This document shows, piece by piece, positions 8,071 through 15,611 of a DNA stretch of 64,000 nucleotides. The notes under the pieces are model-generated. The model was not told the origin of the DNA. It worked only from the letters and a program-made list of their open reading frames with translations, and ran no database searches. Each line of letters starts with the position of its first letter. Position 1 is the first letter of the stretch. This DNA is from Paraburkholderia silvatlantica (GTDB taxonomy: Bacteria > Pseudomonadota > Gammaproteobacteria > Burkholderiales > Burkholderiaceae): contig NZ_QEOL01000002.1 in NCBI RefSeq assembly GCF_003096715.1, positions 310,001 to 374,000 on the forward strand. The letters run 5' to 3'. The position numbers and the translations under genes are program-made.

Positions 8071-9003
8071 CTAGACCGCAGCCGCCGGGGCTTCGAGGCG
8101 TTCGCCGTGCACGACCAGCGCGCCGCTCGTCGCCAGTTCGCCAGCCAGTTCGCGCAGTAGTGCCGGCCACGCGCCGCGCGGGGCGAGCTGCTGCGCCGCG
8201 GCGCGCAGGGAGGCGGCGTTTTCGAGCATCGCCAGCAGCGAGCCGAAGGTCATCGCACGCACTTCCAGCAGCTTGAAGACGATCAGCACCTTGAGCGCGT
8301 TCTTCGCATTGCGGGCCGGGTCGGCGCGCAGCCAGGCGAGGCGCGAGAACGCGCGCTCCAGCGCCGCCTCGACGTTTGTGAACGGCCTGCCGTGGCCCGG
8401 AATCACCACGCGCACGTCGAGCTTCGCGATGGCTTCCAGTACCGCGTGCTGCTCGGCGAACCCGCTTGCGCCTTCGAGCTCGGGAAAAATCACGCCGAAG
8501 CCGTGCTCCCAAAGCGCATCGGCGCTGATGAGCAGGCGCGGTCCGGCTGCGTAGAGCATCACCGAGTCGGGATCGTGCCCCGGCGCACCGATCACCTCCC
8601 ACTCGAAGCCCCCTAGCGCGAGCCGTTCGCCCGGCGCAAGCGTGCCTGTGAACGCGAATCGCTCGCAGGTCTGCCCGGTGGCGCGAAAGCTCAACTGCGC
8701 CTCGTCCCAGTCGCGCACGATCGTCGCGCTCGCCGCGGGGATCAGCGTCGCGCAGGGCCATTGCGCCTGCAGCCGTGCGTTGCCGCCGCAATGATCGGAG
8801 TGCAGGTGCGTGTTGACGACGAGGTCGAGCGCGCGCGGGCCCAGTGCATGGCGCACGAGCGCGAGCGTCTGCCCGGCGTGCGTCGCGTAGCCGGTATCGA
8901 CGAGTGCGGCGCGCGCCTCGTCGACGAGCAGCACGTTGTTCGACGAAAGCCAGCCGCGCTCGAACACGCGGATCGATTCAGGGAGTGCGGGCGCGGCGCT
9001 CAT
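8071..9003 (-). CDS. MBL-fold metallo-hydrolase
   Basis: A 310-residue metallo-beta-lactamase-fold hydrolase. The metal-binding signature THLHSDHCGGN (HxHxDH) is near residue 75, followed by GHDPDSVML and the C-terminal GHGRPFTN with a further His ligand. The domain after about residue 220 is helical, like the winged-helix-like tail of RNase-Z/LACTB2-type members. The start at 9003 overlaps the MaoC gene's stop by ATGA, indicating translational coupling. It is the last gene of the minus-strand run from ghrA, so a role in acyl-thioester or acid metabolism is possible but unproven. Confidence 0.88.
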   Translation of the reverse strand: MSAAPALPESIRVFERGWLSSNNVLLVDEARAALVDTGYATHAGQTLALVRHALGPRALDLVVNTHLHSDHCGGNARLQAQWPCATLIPAASATIVRDWDEAQLSFRATGQTCERFAFTGTLAPGERLALGGFEWEVIGAPGHDPDSVMLYAAGPRLLISADALWEHGFGVIFPELEGASGFAEQHAVLEAIAKLDVRVVIPGHGRPFTNVEAALERAFSRLAWLRADPARNAKNALKVLIVFKLLEVRAMTFGSLLAMLENAASLRAAAQQLAPRGAWPALLRELAGELATSGALVVHGERLEAPAAAV

Positions 9004-9461
9004 GCCGGGGCGCGCGCCGATGCGTGTTCGGGCCGGGGCATGACGAGGATCGTCGCGCGCCCTGCCACGAGCGTTTCGCCTTTCTGGTTCACGGCCTCGC
9101 CCACGAGTTTCACGAGATCGCCGTTCAGGCTCGGCTTCCACCACGCCTCATCGACGCGCCACTCGAACGTGATCGTATCGTTCGCGTACGCGGCGCGCTT
9201 GAGTTTCATGTCGAATTCGAGCCCGAGCGGTTGTGCGTACCGCGAGTAGTGCGTGGCGAGCAGCGCCATGAAATGCGCGGTCGGTTGCGTGCCCGACGCA
9301 ATCAGTCCGCCAAAGCGGCTTTGCGCCGCGTAGGCTTCGTCGTGGTGCAGCGGGTTCAGATCGTTCACGAGCAGTCCGAACGATTTCACCGATTCAGGCG
9401 TGAGCTGAAGTGTCGAGCGGAACGTCTCGCCGACCGTGACGACGCGGGCGGGCGCGTTCAT
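9000..9461 (-). CDS. MaoC-like (R)-hydratase domain protein
   Basis: A 153-residue hot-dog-fold protein of the MaoC dehydratase family, which typically hydrates enoyl-CoA. The hydratase-2 motif is visible as NDLNPLHHDEAYA around residue 35 (catalytic Asp and His), followed by FGGLIASGTQPTAHFMALL. It starts at ATG 9461, which overlaps the DUF1289 stop by ATGA, and its own stop overlaps the next start the same way. The three genes are therefore translationally coupled. Its substrate is not evident. Confidence 0.88.
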   Translation of the reverse strand: MNAPARVVTVGETFRSTLQLTPESVKSFGLLVNDLNPLHHDEAYAAQSRFGGLIASGTQPTAHFMALLATHYSRYAQPLGLEFDMKLKRAAYANDTITFEWRVDEAWWKPSLNGDLVKLVGEAVNQKGETLVAGRATILVMPRPEHASARAPA

Positions 9462-9685
9462 GGTTTTTCTCCTTGCGGCTCGAAGCGCTGCGCAACCCAC
9501 TCGGCATGCCGCGTCTCGATCGCATCCCAGACGGCGCGTCTTGCGTCGTCGTCGAGCGTGGACCAGCCGGCAATTTCGTCGATGCTGCGCAGGCAGCCCT
9601 CGCACAAGCCGCTGCGCTCATCCATGCGGCAGATGTTGATGCAAGGCGAGGGCGGCGGCGTGACGGTGTCGTGAATCGCGGCCAT
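9458..9685 (-). CDS. DUF1289 domain protein (Fe-S-type four-Cys motif)
   Basis: A 75-residue cytoplasmic protein of family DUF1289, function unknown. It has the family's four cysteines in PCINICRMDERSGLCEGC (C-x3-C-x8-C-x2-C), a possible metal or Fe-S site, followed by RSIDEIAGW. The start at 9685 begins two bases after the YbaK stop codon, and its end overlaps the MaoC gene by four bases. The longer open frame upstream overlaps ybaK and is rejected. Confidence 0.88.
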   Translation of the reverse strand: MAAIHDTVTPPPSPCINICRMDERSGLCEGCLRSIDEIAGWSTLDDDARRAVWDAIETRHAEWVAQRFEPQGEKP

Positions 9686-9687
9686 GC

Positions 9688-10194
9688 TCACGAATCGCGC
9701 AGCGCGACGTCCACCACGGGCGCGCCGGTCAGCGCCTCGAGTTCCTGTGGCGAGAGGTTGAACACCGCGTGCGGATGGCCGGCGGCGGCCCACAGGCTTT
9801 CGAGCTGGAACAGATCGGCGTCGATCAGCGTGACGGGCGTCGTGGCGTGGCCGATCGGGCACACGCCGCCAATGGCGTAGCCGGTTTTCTCGCGCACGAA
9901 CTTCGCGTCGGCGCGGCCGATCTCGCCCACGTGCGCGGCCACTTTCCTTTCGTCGACGCGGTTCGCCCCGCTCGCGATCACGAGCACGGGTGCGTCGTCT
10001 TCGCGTCGGCGGAACAGGATCGACTTGGCGATCTGCGCGACTTCGCAGCCAAGGCCCGCAGCGGCTTCGGCGGAAGTCTTGCCGGTCTCGGGCAGCATCA
10101 CGACCGGCCTGGCGTGGCCGCGCTCGCGCAGCATCAGGGCGACACGGCGCGCGGAGTCGGGCAGGGCGTCGAGGTTGTCGAGGGTTTCCGTCAT
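9688..10194 (-). CDS. YbaK/EbsC-family aminoacyl-tRNA deacylase
   Basis: A 168-residue YbaK/EbsC-type protein; the family clears mischarged aminoacyl-tRNAs in trans (Cys-tRNAPro in YbaK, others in related branches). Visible features are the conserved lysine segment QIAKSILFRR (about residue 50), the LVIASGANRVDERKVA segment, and the GYAIGGVCPIGHATT signature near residue 105. ATG 10194 is preceded by AAGGA. The gene lies 40 bases after the HMG-CoA lyase gene in a minus-strand operon. Which tRNA it edits cannot be told from sequence alone. Confidence 0.9.
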   Translation of the reverse strand: MTETLDNLDALPDSARRVALMLRERGHARPVVMLPETGKTSAEAAAGLGCEVAQIAKSILFRRREDDAPVLVIASGANRVDERKVAAHVGEIGRADAKFVREKTGYAIGGVCPIGHATTPVTLIDADLFQLESLWAAAGHPHAVFNLSPQELEALTGAPVVDVALRDS

Positions 10195-10234
10195 GAGTCG
10201 ATTTCCTTCGTACTGCGGTTCGATGGGTTGCGCG

Positions 10235-11158
10235 TCACGCGCAGGCCGCTTCGCTGCGGGCCTTCGCAAGCAGGGCCTTGCCCGCGCGCGAGACGTTGGC
10301 CCGGCCGATGGCGGTCGAAATGAAGTCGCCCGCCGCGACGACCTGGTTCAGATCGATACCGGTATGGATGCCGAGTCCGTTCATGAGGTACAGCACGTCT
10401 TCGGTCGCGACGTTGCCCGTGGCGCCCTTCGCATACGGACAGCCGCCGAGGCCCGCCACCGAGGCGTGGAAAATGGCGATGCCTTCTTCGAGCGCCGCAT
10501 AGATGTTGGCGAGCGCCTGGCCGTAGGTGTCGTGGAAGTGGCCCGAAAGGCGCTCGCGCGCAAACACCTTCGTCACGGCTTCGAACACTTCGTGCACGCG
10601 CTTCGCCGTGCCCACGCCGATGGTGTCGGCAATGTCGATCTCGTCGCAGCCGAGCGCGGCGAAGCGCTCCACGACGTCGACGACCGAAGCGACCGGCACT
10701 TCGCCCTGATACGGACAGCCGAGTGCGCATGACACGCTGCCGCGCATGCGCACGCCGTGCTCCTTCGCGGCAAGCGCCACGGGCGCGAAGCGCTCGATGC
10801 TTTCCGCGATCGAGCAGTTGATGTTCTTCTGCGAGAACGCCTCGCTCGCCGCGCCGAAGATCACAATCTCGTCTGCGCGCGCGGCGAGCGCGCCTTCGAA
10901 GCCGCGCATATTCGGCGTGAGGACCGAGTAGATCGCGCCGCTGCGGCGCTCGATGCCGGCCATGACTTCGGCGCCGTCGGCCATCTGCGGAACCCATTTG
11001 GGCGAGACGAACGAGGCGGCCTCGATGTTCGGAAAGCCGGCGGCCGAGAGCCGGTCGATGAGTTCGATCTTGGTTGCGGTGGGAACGAATTCCTTCTCGT
11101 TCTGCAGGCCGTCGCGCGGGCCGACTTCGACGATCTTCACTGCGGTGGGTAATGCCAT
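10235..11158 (-). CDS. mvaB: Hydroxymethylglutaryl-CoA lyase
   Basis: A 307-residue TIM-barrel lyase that splits HMG-CoA into acetyl-CoA and acetoacetate, the last step of leucine catabolism. It starts with KIVEVGPRDGLQNE (metal and substrate site), contains the metal-binding HFHDTYGQALAN, and has the active-site cysteine loop GLGGCPYAKGATGN. Length fits the bacterial family. It follows ghrA after 50 bases and precedes ybaK. The other leucine-pathway genes are not in the window, so this is a detached copy or a broader aldol lyase of the same family. Confidence 0.93.
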   Translation of the reverse strand: MALPTAVKIVEVGPRDGLQNEKEFVPTATKIELIDRLSAAGFPNIEAASFVSPKWVPQMADGAEVMAGIERRSGAIYSVLTPNMRGFEGALAARADEIVIFGAASEAFSQKNINCSIAESIERFAPVALAAKEHGVRMRGSVSCALGCPYQGEVPVASVVDVVERFAALGCDEIDIADTIGVGTAKRVHEVFEAVTKVFARERLSGHFHDTYGQALANIYAALEEGIAIFHASVAGLGGCPYAKGATGNVATEDVLYLMNGLGIHTGIDLNQVVAAGDFISTAIGRANVSRAGKALLAKARSEAACA

Positions 11159-11208
11159 TGCCGTGTCTCCAACGATAATTTTGAAAAGGCTTCGCGATGT
11201 GCCCGCGT

Positions 11209-12156
11209 TCAGTAACCGCGCCCGACATGCACCACGCCGCTCACGGTCTCGCCGCGGGCCAGCGCGCCGATCTTGTCGGCGACCTGCGAGATCGCTTCGT
11301 CGCGCAGCGTGAGCGCCGAACTGTGCGGCGTGATCGTGATGCGCGGCTCGCGCCAGAACGGGTGATCGGGCGCCAGCGGCTCCTCGCGGAACACGTCGAG
11401 TGTCGCCGCCGCAAGCGTGCCGCTCGCCAGCGCGTCGAGCAGGTCCTGCTCGTCCAGATGCGTGCCGCGCGCTACGTTCACGAGATACGCGCCGCGCGAG
11501 AGCTTGCCGAAGGTGCGCGCATTGAGCACGCTTTCGGTGTCGGGCGTGGCGGGCAGCAGGTTCACGAGCAGCTTCACGCCGTCGAGGAAGGCGTCGAACT
11601 GCTCGCCGTGCAGCTCGCCCGAGTACGTTTCGATGCCCTCGATCGTCTTCATGCTGCGCGAAAAGCCGCGCACCGGCACGCCGAGCGCGGCGACCGCCTG
11701 CGCGACCTGCGCGCCCAGCACGCCCAGGCCGAGCACGCCCACCGTGAAGGTCTCGTGCGGATGCGGCGCGAGCACATGCCATTCGCGGCGCGCCTGCGCG
11801 AGCGCGTACTCGTCGAAGCGGCGCAGGTAGCGCAGCACCGCATGCTGAACGTACTCGCTCATTTGCCGGCCCATGCCCGAATCTTCGAGCCGCACGAGCA
11901 TGGCGGTGCCGGGCAGCGTGCCAGGGCGCTCGTGTTCGTGGGCGAGGATCGCGTCGACGCCCGCGCCCAGATTGAAGATGGCGCGAAGCCCCGGCACGCC
12001 GAAGAGTTCGCGCGGCGGGTGCCAGACGACCGCGTAGTCGGCGGGGTCGGTGTCGCCGGGCTGCCATTCGCGCAACGCGGCATCGGGCAGGGCGCGCGCG
12101 AGGCCGTGGAGCCACGCGGAGGCGTCGGTCTGCGGGAACCAGAAAATGATCTTCAT
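11209..12156 (-). CDS. ghrA: Glyoxylate/hydroxypyruvate reductase A
   Basis: A 315-residue NAD(P)H-dependent D-2-hydroxyacid dehydrogenase of the GhrA type, reducing glyoxylate and hydroxypyruvate. It begins MKIIFWFPQTDASAW, has the Rossmann loop VGVLGLGVLGAQVA (about residue 140), the conserved VNVARGTHLDEQDLL, and the C-terminal ITPHSSALT with the catalytic His. The start at 12156 matches family length. It is the first gene of the minus-strand run to 8071. Confidence 0.92.
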   Translation of the reverse strand: MKIIFWFPQTDASAWLHGLARALPDAALREWQPGDTDPADYAVVWHPPRELFGVPGLRAIFNLGAGVDAILAHEHERPGTLPGTAMLVRLEDSGMGRQMSEYVQHAVLRYLRRFDEYALAQARREWHVLAPHPHETFTVGVLGLGVLGAQVAQAVAALGVPVRGFSRSMKTIEGIETYSGELHGEQFDAFLDGVKLLVNLLPATPDTESVLNARTFGKLSRGAYLVNVARGTHLDEQDLLDALASGTLAAATLDVFREEPLAPDHPFWREPRITITPHSSALTLRDEAISQVADKIGALARGETVSGVVHVGRGY

Positions 12157-12442
12157 GATGGGTGAACCTGTCCCTGGTAACGGCTGTGCGGCTCGAACCT
12201 GTGCGCGCCGTGCGGCCCGCCAGGGCCGACAGGGCCGACAGGGCCGACAGAGCCGCGTGCACCGGCACCATTCTACTTTTTCAGGCCCGCGCCCGCCGGG
12301 CAAATCGCGGCGCGCCTTCCCGCAACGTGTCTCGCGCCGGACCACGCCGGGGTGCCGAAAAGCTAAGCAAAAAAAATTGGTTCGGCGCGCGCGGCTCGCG
12401 GGCCACAATCGATTCACGCCGTGTCCCAGCGAGGAAAAAATC

Positions 12443-13054
12443 ATGCTTTCGTGCGCGCAAATGCGTTGGCCGCCCCGCCTCGTCACCGTGCCGGGCCTGC
12501 ACGGCAGCGATGGCGCTCACTGGCAGAGCTGGCTCGAACGCCAGTTCGCGCGCTCGCTGCGTGCGGAGCAGGACGACTGGGACTCGCCCGACCTGGCAGT
12601 CTGGGGCGCGGGGCTCGCGCGGCGGCTTGTGGGCGAGCGCGGGCCGTTCCTGCTGGCCGCGCACAGCTTCGGCTGCCTCGTGGCGGCGCAGGCGCTGCAC
12701 ACCGGCGTGCTGGGGGAGAGCGGCGCCGACATTGCCGGTGTGCTGTTGGTCGCACCCGCGAGCCCCGAGAAGTTCCGCTTTGCTGGAGCGTTCGACGCGC
12801 GGCAGCTGCCCGTGCCGTCCATCCTCATCGGCAGCGAAACCGATCCGTGGATGCCGCTCGAAGGCGCCCGCGCGCTCGCGCAGCAACTAGGCAGCGCGTT
12901 CGTGAATCTTGGCGATGCGGGACACATCAACACGGCGGCAGGCTTTGGGCCGTGGCCGCGCGCGAAGTACTTCGTCGATACGCTGGTCCATGGCGCAGCG
13001 CCGGGGCGGTTGCGCGACGCGGCATTCGACCAGGGCGGTCCGGCGTACGCCTGA
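12443..13054 (+). CDS. RBBP9/YdeN-family serine hydrolase
   Basis: A 203-residue small alpha/beta hydrolase of the RBBP9/YdeN family, function poorly known. Visible are the family N-terminus LVTVPGLHGSDGAHWQSWLE, the nucleophile elbow LAAHSFGCLVA (Ser), the acid region GSETDPWMPLEGA (Asp) and the His in LGDAGHINTAAGFGPWP. The ATG at 12443 is preceded by GAGGAAAAA. It is monocistronic between ghrA (divergent) and ackA (convergent). Confidence 0.9.
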   Translation: MLSCAQMRWPPRLVTVPGLHGSDGAHWQSWLERQFARSLRAEQDDWDSPDLAVWGAGLARRLVGERGPFLLAAHSFGCLVAAQALHTGVLGESGADIAGVLLVAPASPEKFRFAGAFDARQLPVPSILIGSETDPWMPLEGARALAQQLGSAFVNLGDAGHINTAAGFGPWPRAKYFVDTLVHGAAPGRLRDAAFDQGGPAYA

Positions 13055-13102
13055 GGCGCGGCGAGCCGAAGCGCCGCGCTGCGGCGGCCGTTCGATGCGC
13101 GC

Positions 13103-14359
13103 TCAGTGCCTGAGCGCCTCCCGCAACAACCGCGCCGTATGGAGCGCGATCATCCCTTCCTCGTCGGTGCGGATCGCGAAAACGGGAATGCGGCTTTCGT
13201 GCGCGCTCACGCGCTCGTTGCCCTGACTGCTGCCGACCTCGTTGACTTGCGCGTCGAGCACGGTGCCGAACACCGGCGCGAGCCGCTCGCATACCTGCGC
13301 GCGAATGGGCGCGGCATGCTCGCCGATGCCCGCCGTGAACACGAGCGCGTCGAGCCCGCCCAGCACCACGGCGAGCTTGCCCACGTCCTGTGCGATGCGA
13401 TACGTATAGAAGTCGATCGCGAGCCTCGCGCGGTCGCTGCCGCTCGCGAGCAGCTCGCGCATGTCGCTGCTCAGGCCCGAGAGGCCCTTCAGGCCCGACT
13501 CCTGGTACAGCACCTTCTCGATGGCGTGGTAGTCCATGCCCTTCGCCATCATCCAGAGCACGGCGCCTGCGTCGAGCGCGCCGCAGCGGGTGCCCATGGG
13601 CAGGCCGTCGAGCGCGGTGAGGCCCATGGTGGTCTCGACGCTCTTGCCGTCCTTCATCGCGCACAGGCTCGCGCCGTTGCCCAGGTGCGCGACGACGACG
13701 CGCCCGCGCGCAACGTCGGGCGCGACCTGATGCAGGTGCCTCGCGATGTACTCGTACGAGAGACCGTGAAAGCCGTAGCGCCGCACGCCCTCGCCGTAAT
13801 AGCTGTACGGCAGCGCGAAGAGCTGCGCCATGATGTCGTTGCCCGCGTGGAACGCGGTGTCGAAGCACGCCACCTGCGGCAGCTCGGGCGCGGCCTGACG
13901 CACCGCCCGAATCGCGGCGAGATTGTGCGGCTGATGCAGGGGCGCGAGCGGCGTGAGCGCGTCGAGCTCCTGGATCACTTCGTCGTCGATGAGCACGGCA
14001 TCGGCGTAGCGCGCGCCGCCGTGCACCACGCGGTGACCGATCGCGGCGGGCGGCGTGTCGCGCAGGCCCACGGCGAGCACGAGGCGCAGGAGGCGAAACG
14101 CGGCGTCGTGATCGGCGACCTGCGCGACCGGAAACTTCTCGTCGACGATCAGGCGCCCGTCGGCCATATGCGCGACCACGCGCGGCGCGACGCCGATGCC
14201 CTCGATCTGCCCGCCCGCGCCATGCAGCGCGCGTGCGCCGCCTTCCACGTGGTCGTCTTCGATCACGCGAAACACCGAACACTTGATGCTCGACGAACCC
14301 GCATTCACGACGAGCACGACATGGCCCTGGTCGGCCGGCCGGGTCTGGACGCTGCTCAC
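13103..14359 (-). CDS. ackA: Acetate/propionate kinase
   Basis: A 418-residue cytoplasmic acetate kinase that makes ATP from acetyl phosphate. It has the ASKHA-fold phosphate-1 motif VVNAGSSSIKCSVF near the N-terminus, ACFDTAFHAGN and YGFHGLSYEYIA in the middle, and AGIGEHAAPIRA toward the C-terminus. It overlaps the phosphotransacetylase gene by ATGA (14356-14359), so the two steps acetyl-CoA to acetyl phosphate to acetate are translationally coupled. Divergent from the DUF3141 gene, with fabI beyond it. Confidence 0.95.
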   Translation of the reverse strand: MSSVQTRPADQGHVVLVVNAGSSSIKCSVFRVIEDDHVEGGARALHGAGGQIEGIGVAPRVVAHMADGRLIVDEKFPVAQVADHDAAFRLLRLVLAVGLRDTPPAAIGHRVVHGGARYADAVLIDDEVIQELDALTPLAPLHQPHNLAAIRAVRQAAPELPQVACFDTAFHAGNDIMAQLFALPYSYYGEGVRRYGFHGLSYEYIARHLHQVAPDVARGRVVVAHLGNGASLCAMKDGKSVETTMGLTALDGLPMGTRCGALDAGAVLWMMAKGMDYHAIEKVLYQESGLKGLSGLSSDMRELLASGSDRARLAIDFYTYRIAQDVGKLAVVLGGLDALVFTAGIGEHAAPIRAQVCERLAPVFGTVLDAQVNEVGSSQGNERVSAHESRIPVFAIRTDEEGMIALHTARLLREALRH

Positions 14360-15318
14360 AGGATCTCCGTGGCTTTGCGTGCGCGCCGCGCATGCGCGAG
14401 CAGCACGGCGATCGCGCAGCTGCCGATGCGAGAGCGCACGCTGTCGGCGCGGCTCGTGAGGATGATCGGCACGCGCGCGCCGAGGACGATGCCGGCCGCT
14501 TCCGCGCCGGCGAGGAAGGTGAGCTGCTTGGCGAGCATGTTGCCCGCTTCGAGGTCGGGCACGAGCAGGATGTCGGGGTCGCCTGCTACGGGCGAGGCGA
14601 TGCCCTTGATGCGCGCGGCTTCGGCGCTGATCGCGTTGTCGAAGGCGAGCGGGCCGTCGAGCAGGCCGCCCGTGATCTGGCCGCGGTCGGCCATCTTGCA
14701 GAGCGCGGCCGCGTCGATGGTGGAGGGCATCTTTTCGGACACGGTTTCCACGGCGCCGAGAATGGCGACCTTGGGCGTGCCAACGCCGAGCGCCTGCACG
14801 AGGTCGATCGCGTTGCGCACGATGTCGGCCTTGTCGGCGAGCTTGGGGAAGATGTTGACGGCCGCATCGGTGATGAAAAGCGGCTTGTGGTACGTGGGCA
14901 CGTCCATCGCGAACACGTGCGAGAGGCGTCGCTCGGTGCGCAGGCCATTGGCGCCGAGCGCGACTTCGTGGAGCAGTTCGTCGCTGTGCAGGCTGCCCTT
15001 CATGAGCAGTTCGGCCTGGCCCTCGCGCACGGCGCGCACGGCGAATTCGGCGGCGGCGTGGCTGTGCGGCGCGTCGATGAGGGTGATGCCGTCGAGGCGC
15101 AGGTCGGCTTCCTCGGCCACCGCGCGGATCTTCGCTTCGGGGCCGACGAGGATCGGCACGATCAAGCCGAGGTTCGCGGCGTCGAGCGCCCCGGTGAGCG
15201 AGGACGCGTCGCAGGGATGCGCGACGGCGGTGGGCACGGGCGCAAGGCCGCCACAGCGGGCGAGCAGAACCGAATACTTGTCGGGCGATGAAGTCACGGC
15301 GGTCTCCACTAGGAACAT
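14356..15318 (-). CDS. Phosphate acetyl/butyryltransferase
   Basis: A 320-residue short-form phosphotransacetylase of the PTA/PTB family, converting an acyl-CoA to acyl phosphate. Family features include IVPILVGPEAKI, GELLMKGSLHSDELL-like EAELLMKGSLHSDEL, FITDAAVNIFPKL and the C-terminal GIVLGARVPIILTSRAD. It lacks the long N-terminal domain of E. coli Pta. It starts at ATG 15318 (a GTG four codons later is possible) and overlaps ackA by four bases. Acetyl versus butyryl specificity is not resolved. Confidence 0.92.
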   Translation of the reverse strand: MFLVETAVTSSPDKYSVLLARCGGLAPVPTAVAHPCDASSLTGALDAANLGLIVPILVGPEAKIRAVAEEADLRLDGITLIDAPHSHAAAEFAVRAVREGQAELLMKGSLHSDELLHEVALGANGLRTERRLSHVFAMDVPTYHKPLFITDAAVNIFPKLADKADIVRNAIDLVQALGVGTPKVAILGAVETVSEKMPSTIDAAALCKMADRGQITGGLLDGPLAFDNAISAEAARIKGIASPVAGDPDILLVPDLEAGNMLAKQLTFLAGAEAAGIVLGARVPIILTSRADSVRSRIGSCAIAVLLAHARRARKATEIL

Positions 15319-15495
15319 GCTGCGGCGCGCAAAGCGGTAACAGTGTAGACCAGCGCCGACGAGACAGTCGGCTGGATGCGCGCGGGGCCCGCGCGGCGTC
15401 GTTGCGCTTCGCGCTTAAGCCCGACAGTCGTGTCTGTCATGCTTCATTCACAAGGCGTTGCGATCATCGGGGAGGCACCGGGGCCGCCGCGCATC

Positions 15496-15524
15496 TTGAC
15501 TTTCGCAGGGCCGCCGCCTAGTTT
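15496..15524 (+). promoter_or_regulatory. Candidate promoter of the DUF3141 gene
   Basis: TTGACT at 15496-15501 and TAGTTT at 15519-15524 are 17 bases apart and lie about 90 bases before the GTG start. Just downstream, at 15530-15546, TGCCGCAGTGCAACA resembles the TGC-rich sites bound by the storage-granule regulator PhaR near PHB genes of relatives. The -35 is good, the -10 weak, and the PhaR link is inference. Confidence 0.4.
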
Positions 15525-15611
15525 TTAAGATGCCGCAGTGCAACATGATCTGGCTCTTTTCACGTCGCGGTCGCGAGGCGAGCCGGCGTTCCCTTAAAGG
15601 AGATTCGTCTC

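Noticed and set aside
13106..15340. A 744-codon plus-strand frame opposite ackA and the phosphotransacetylase
   Set aside because: Antisense shadow; the minus strand carries two clear enzymes with family motifs and an ATGA overlap.
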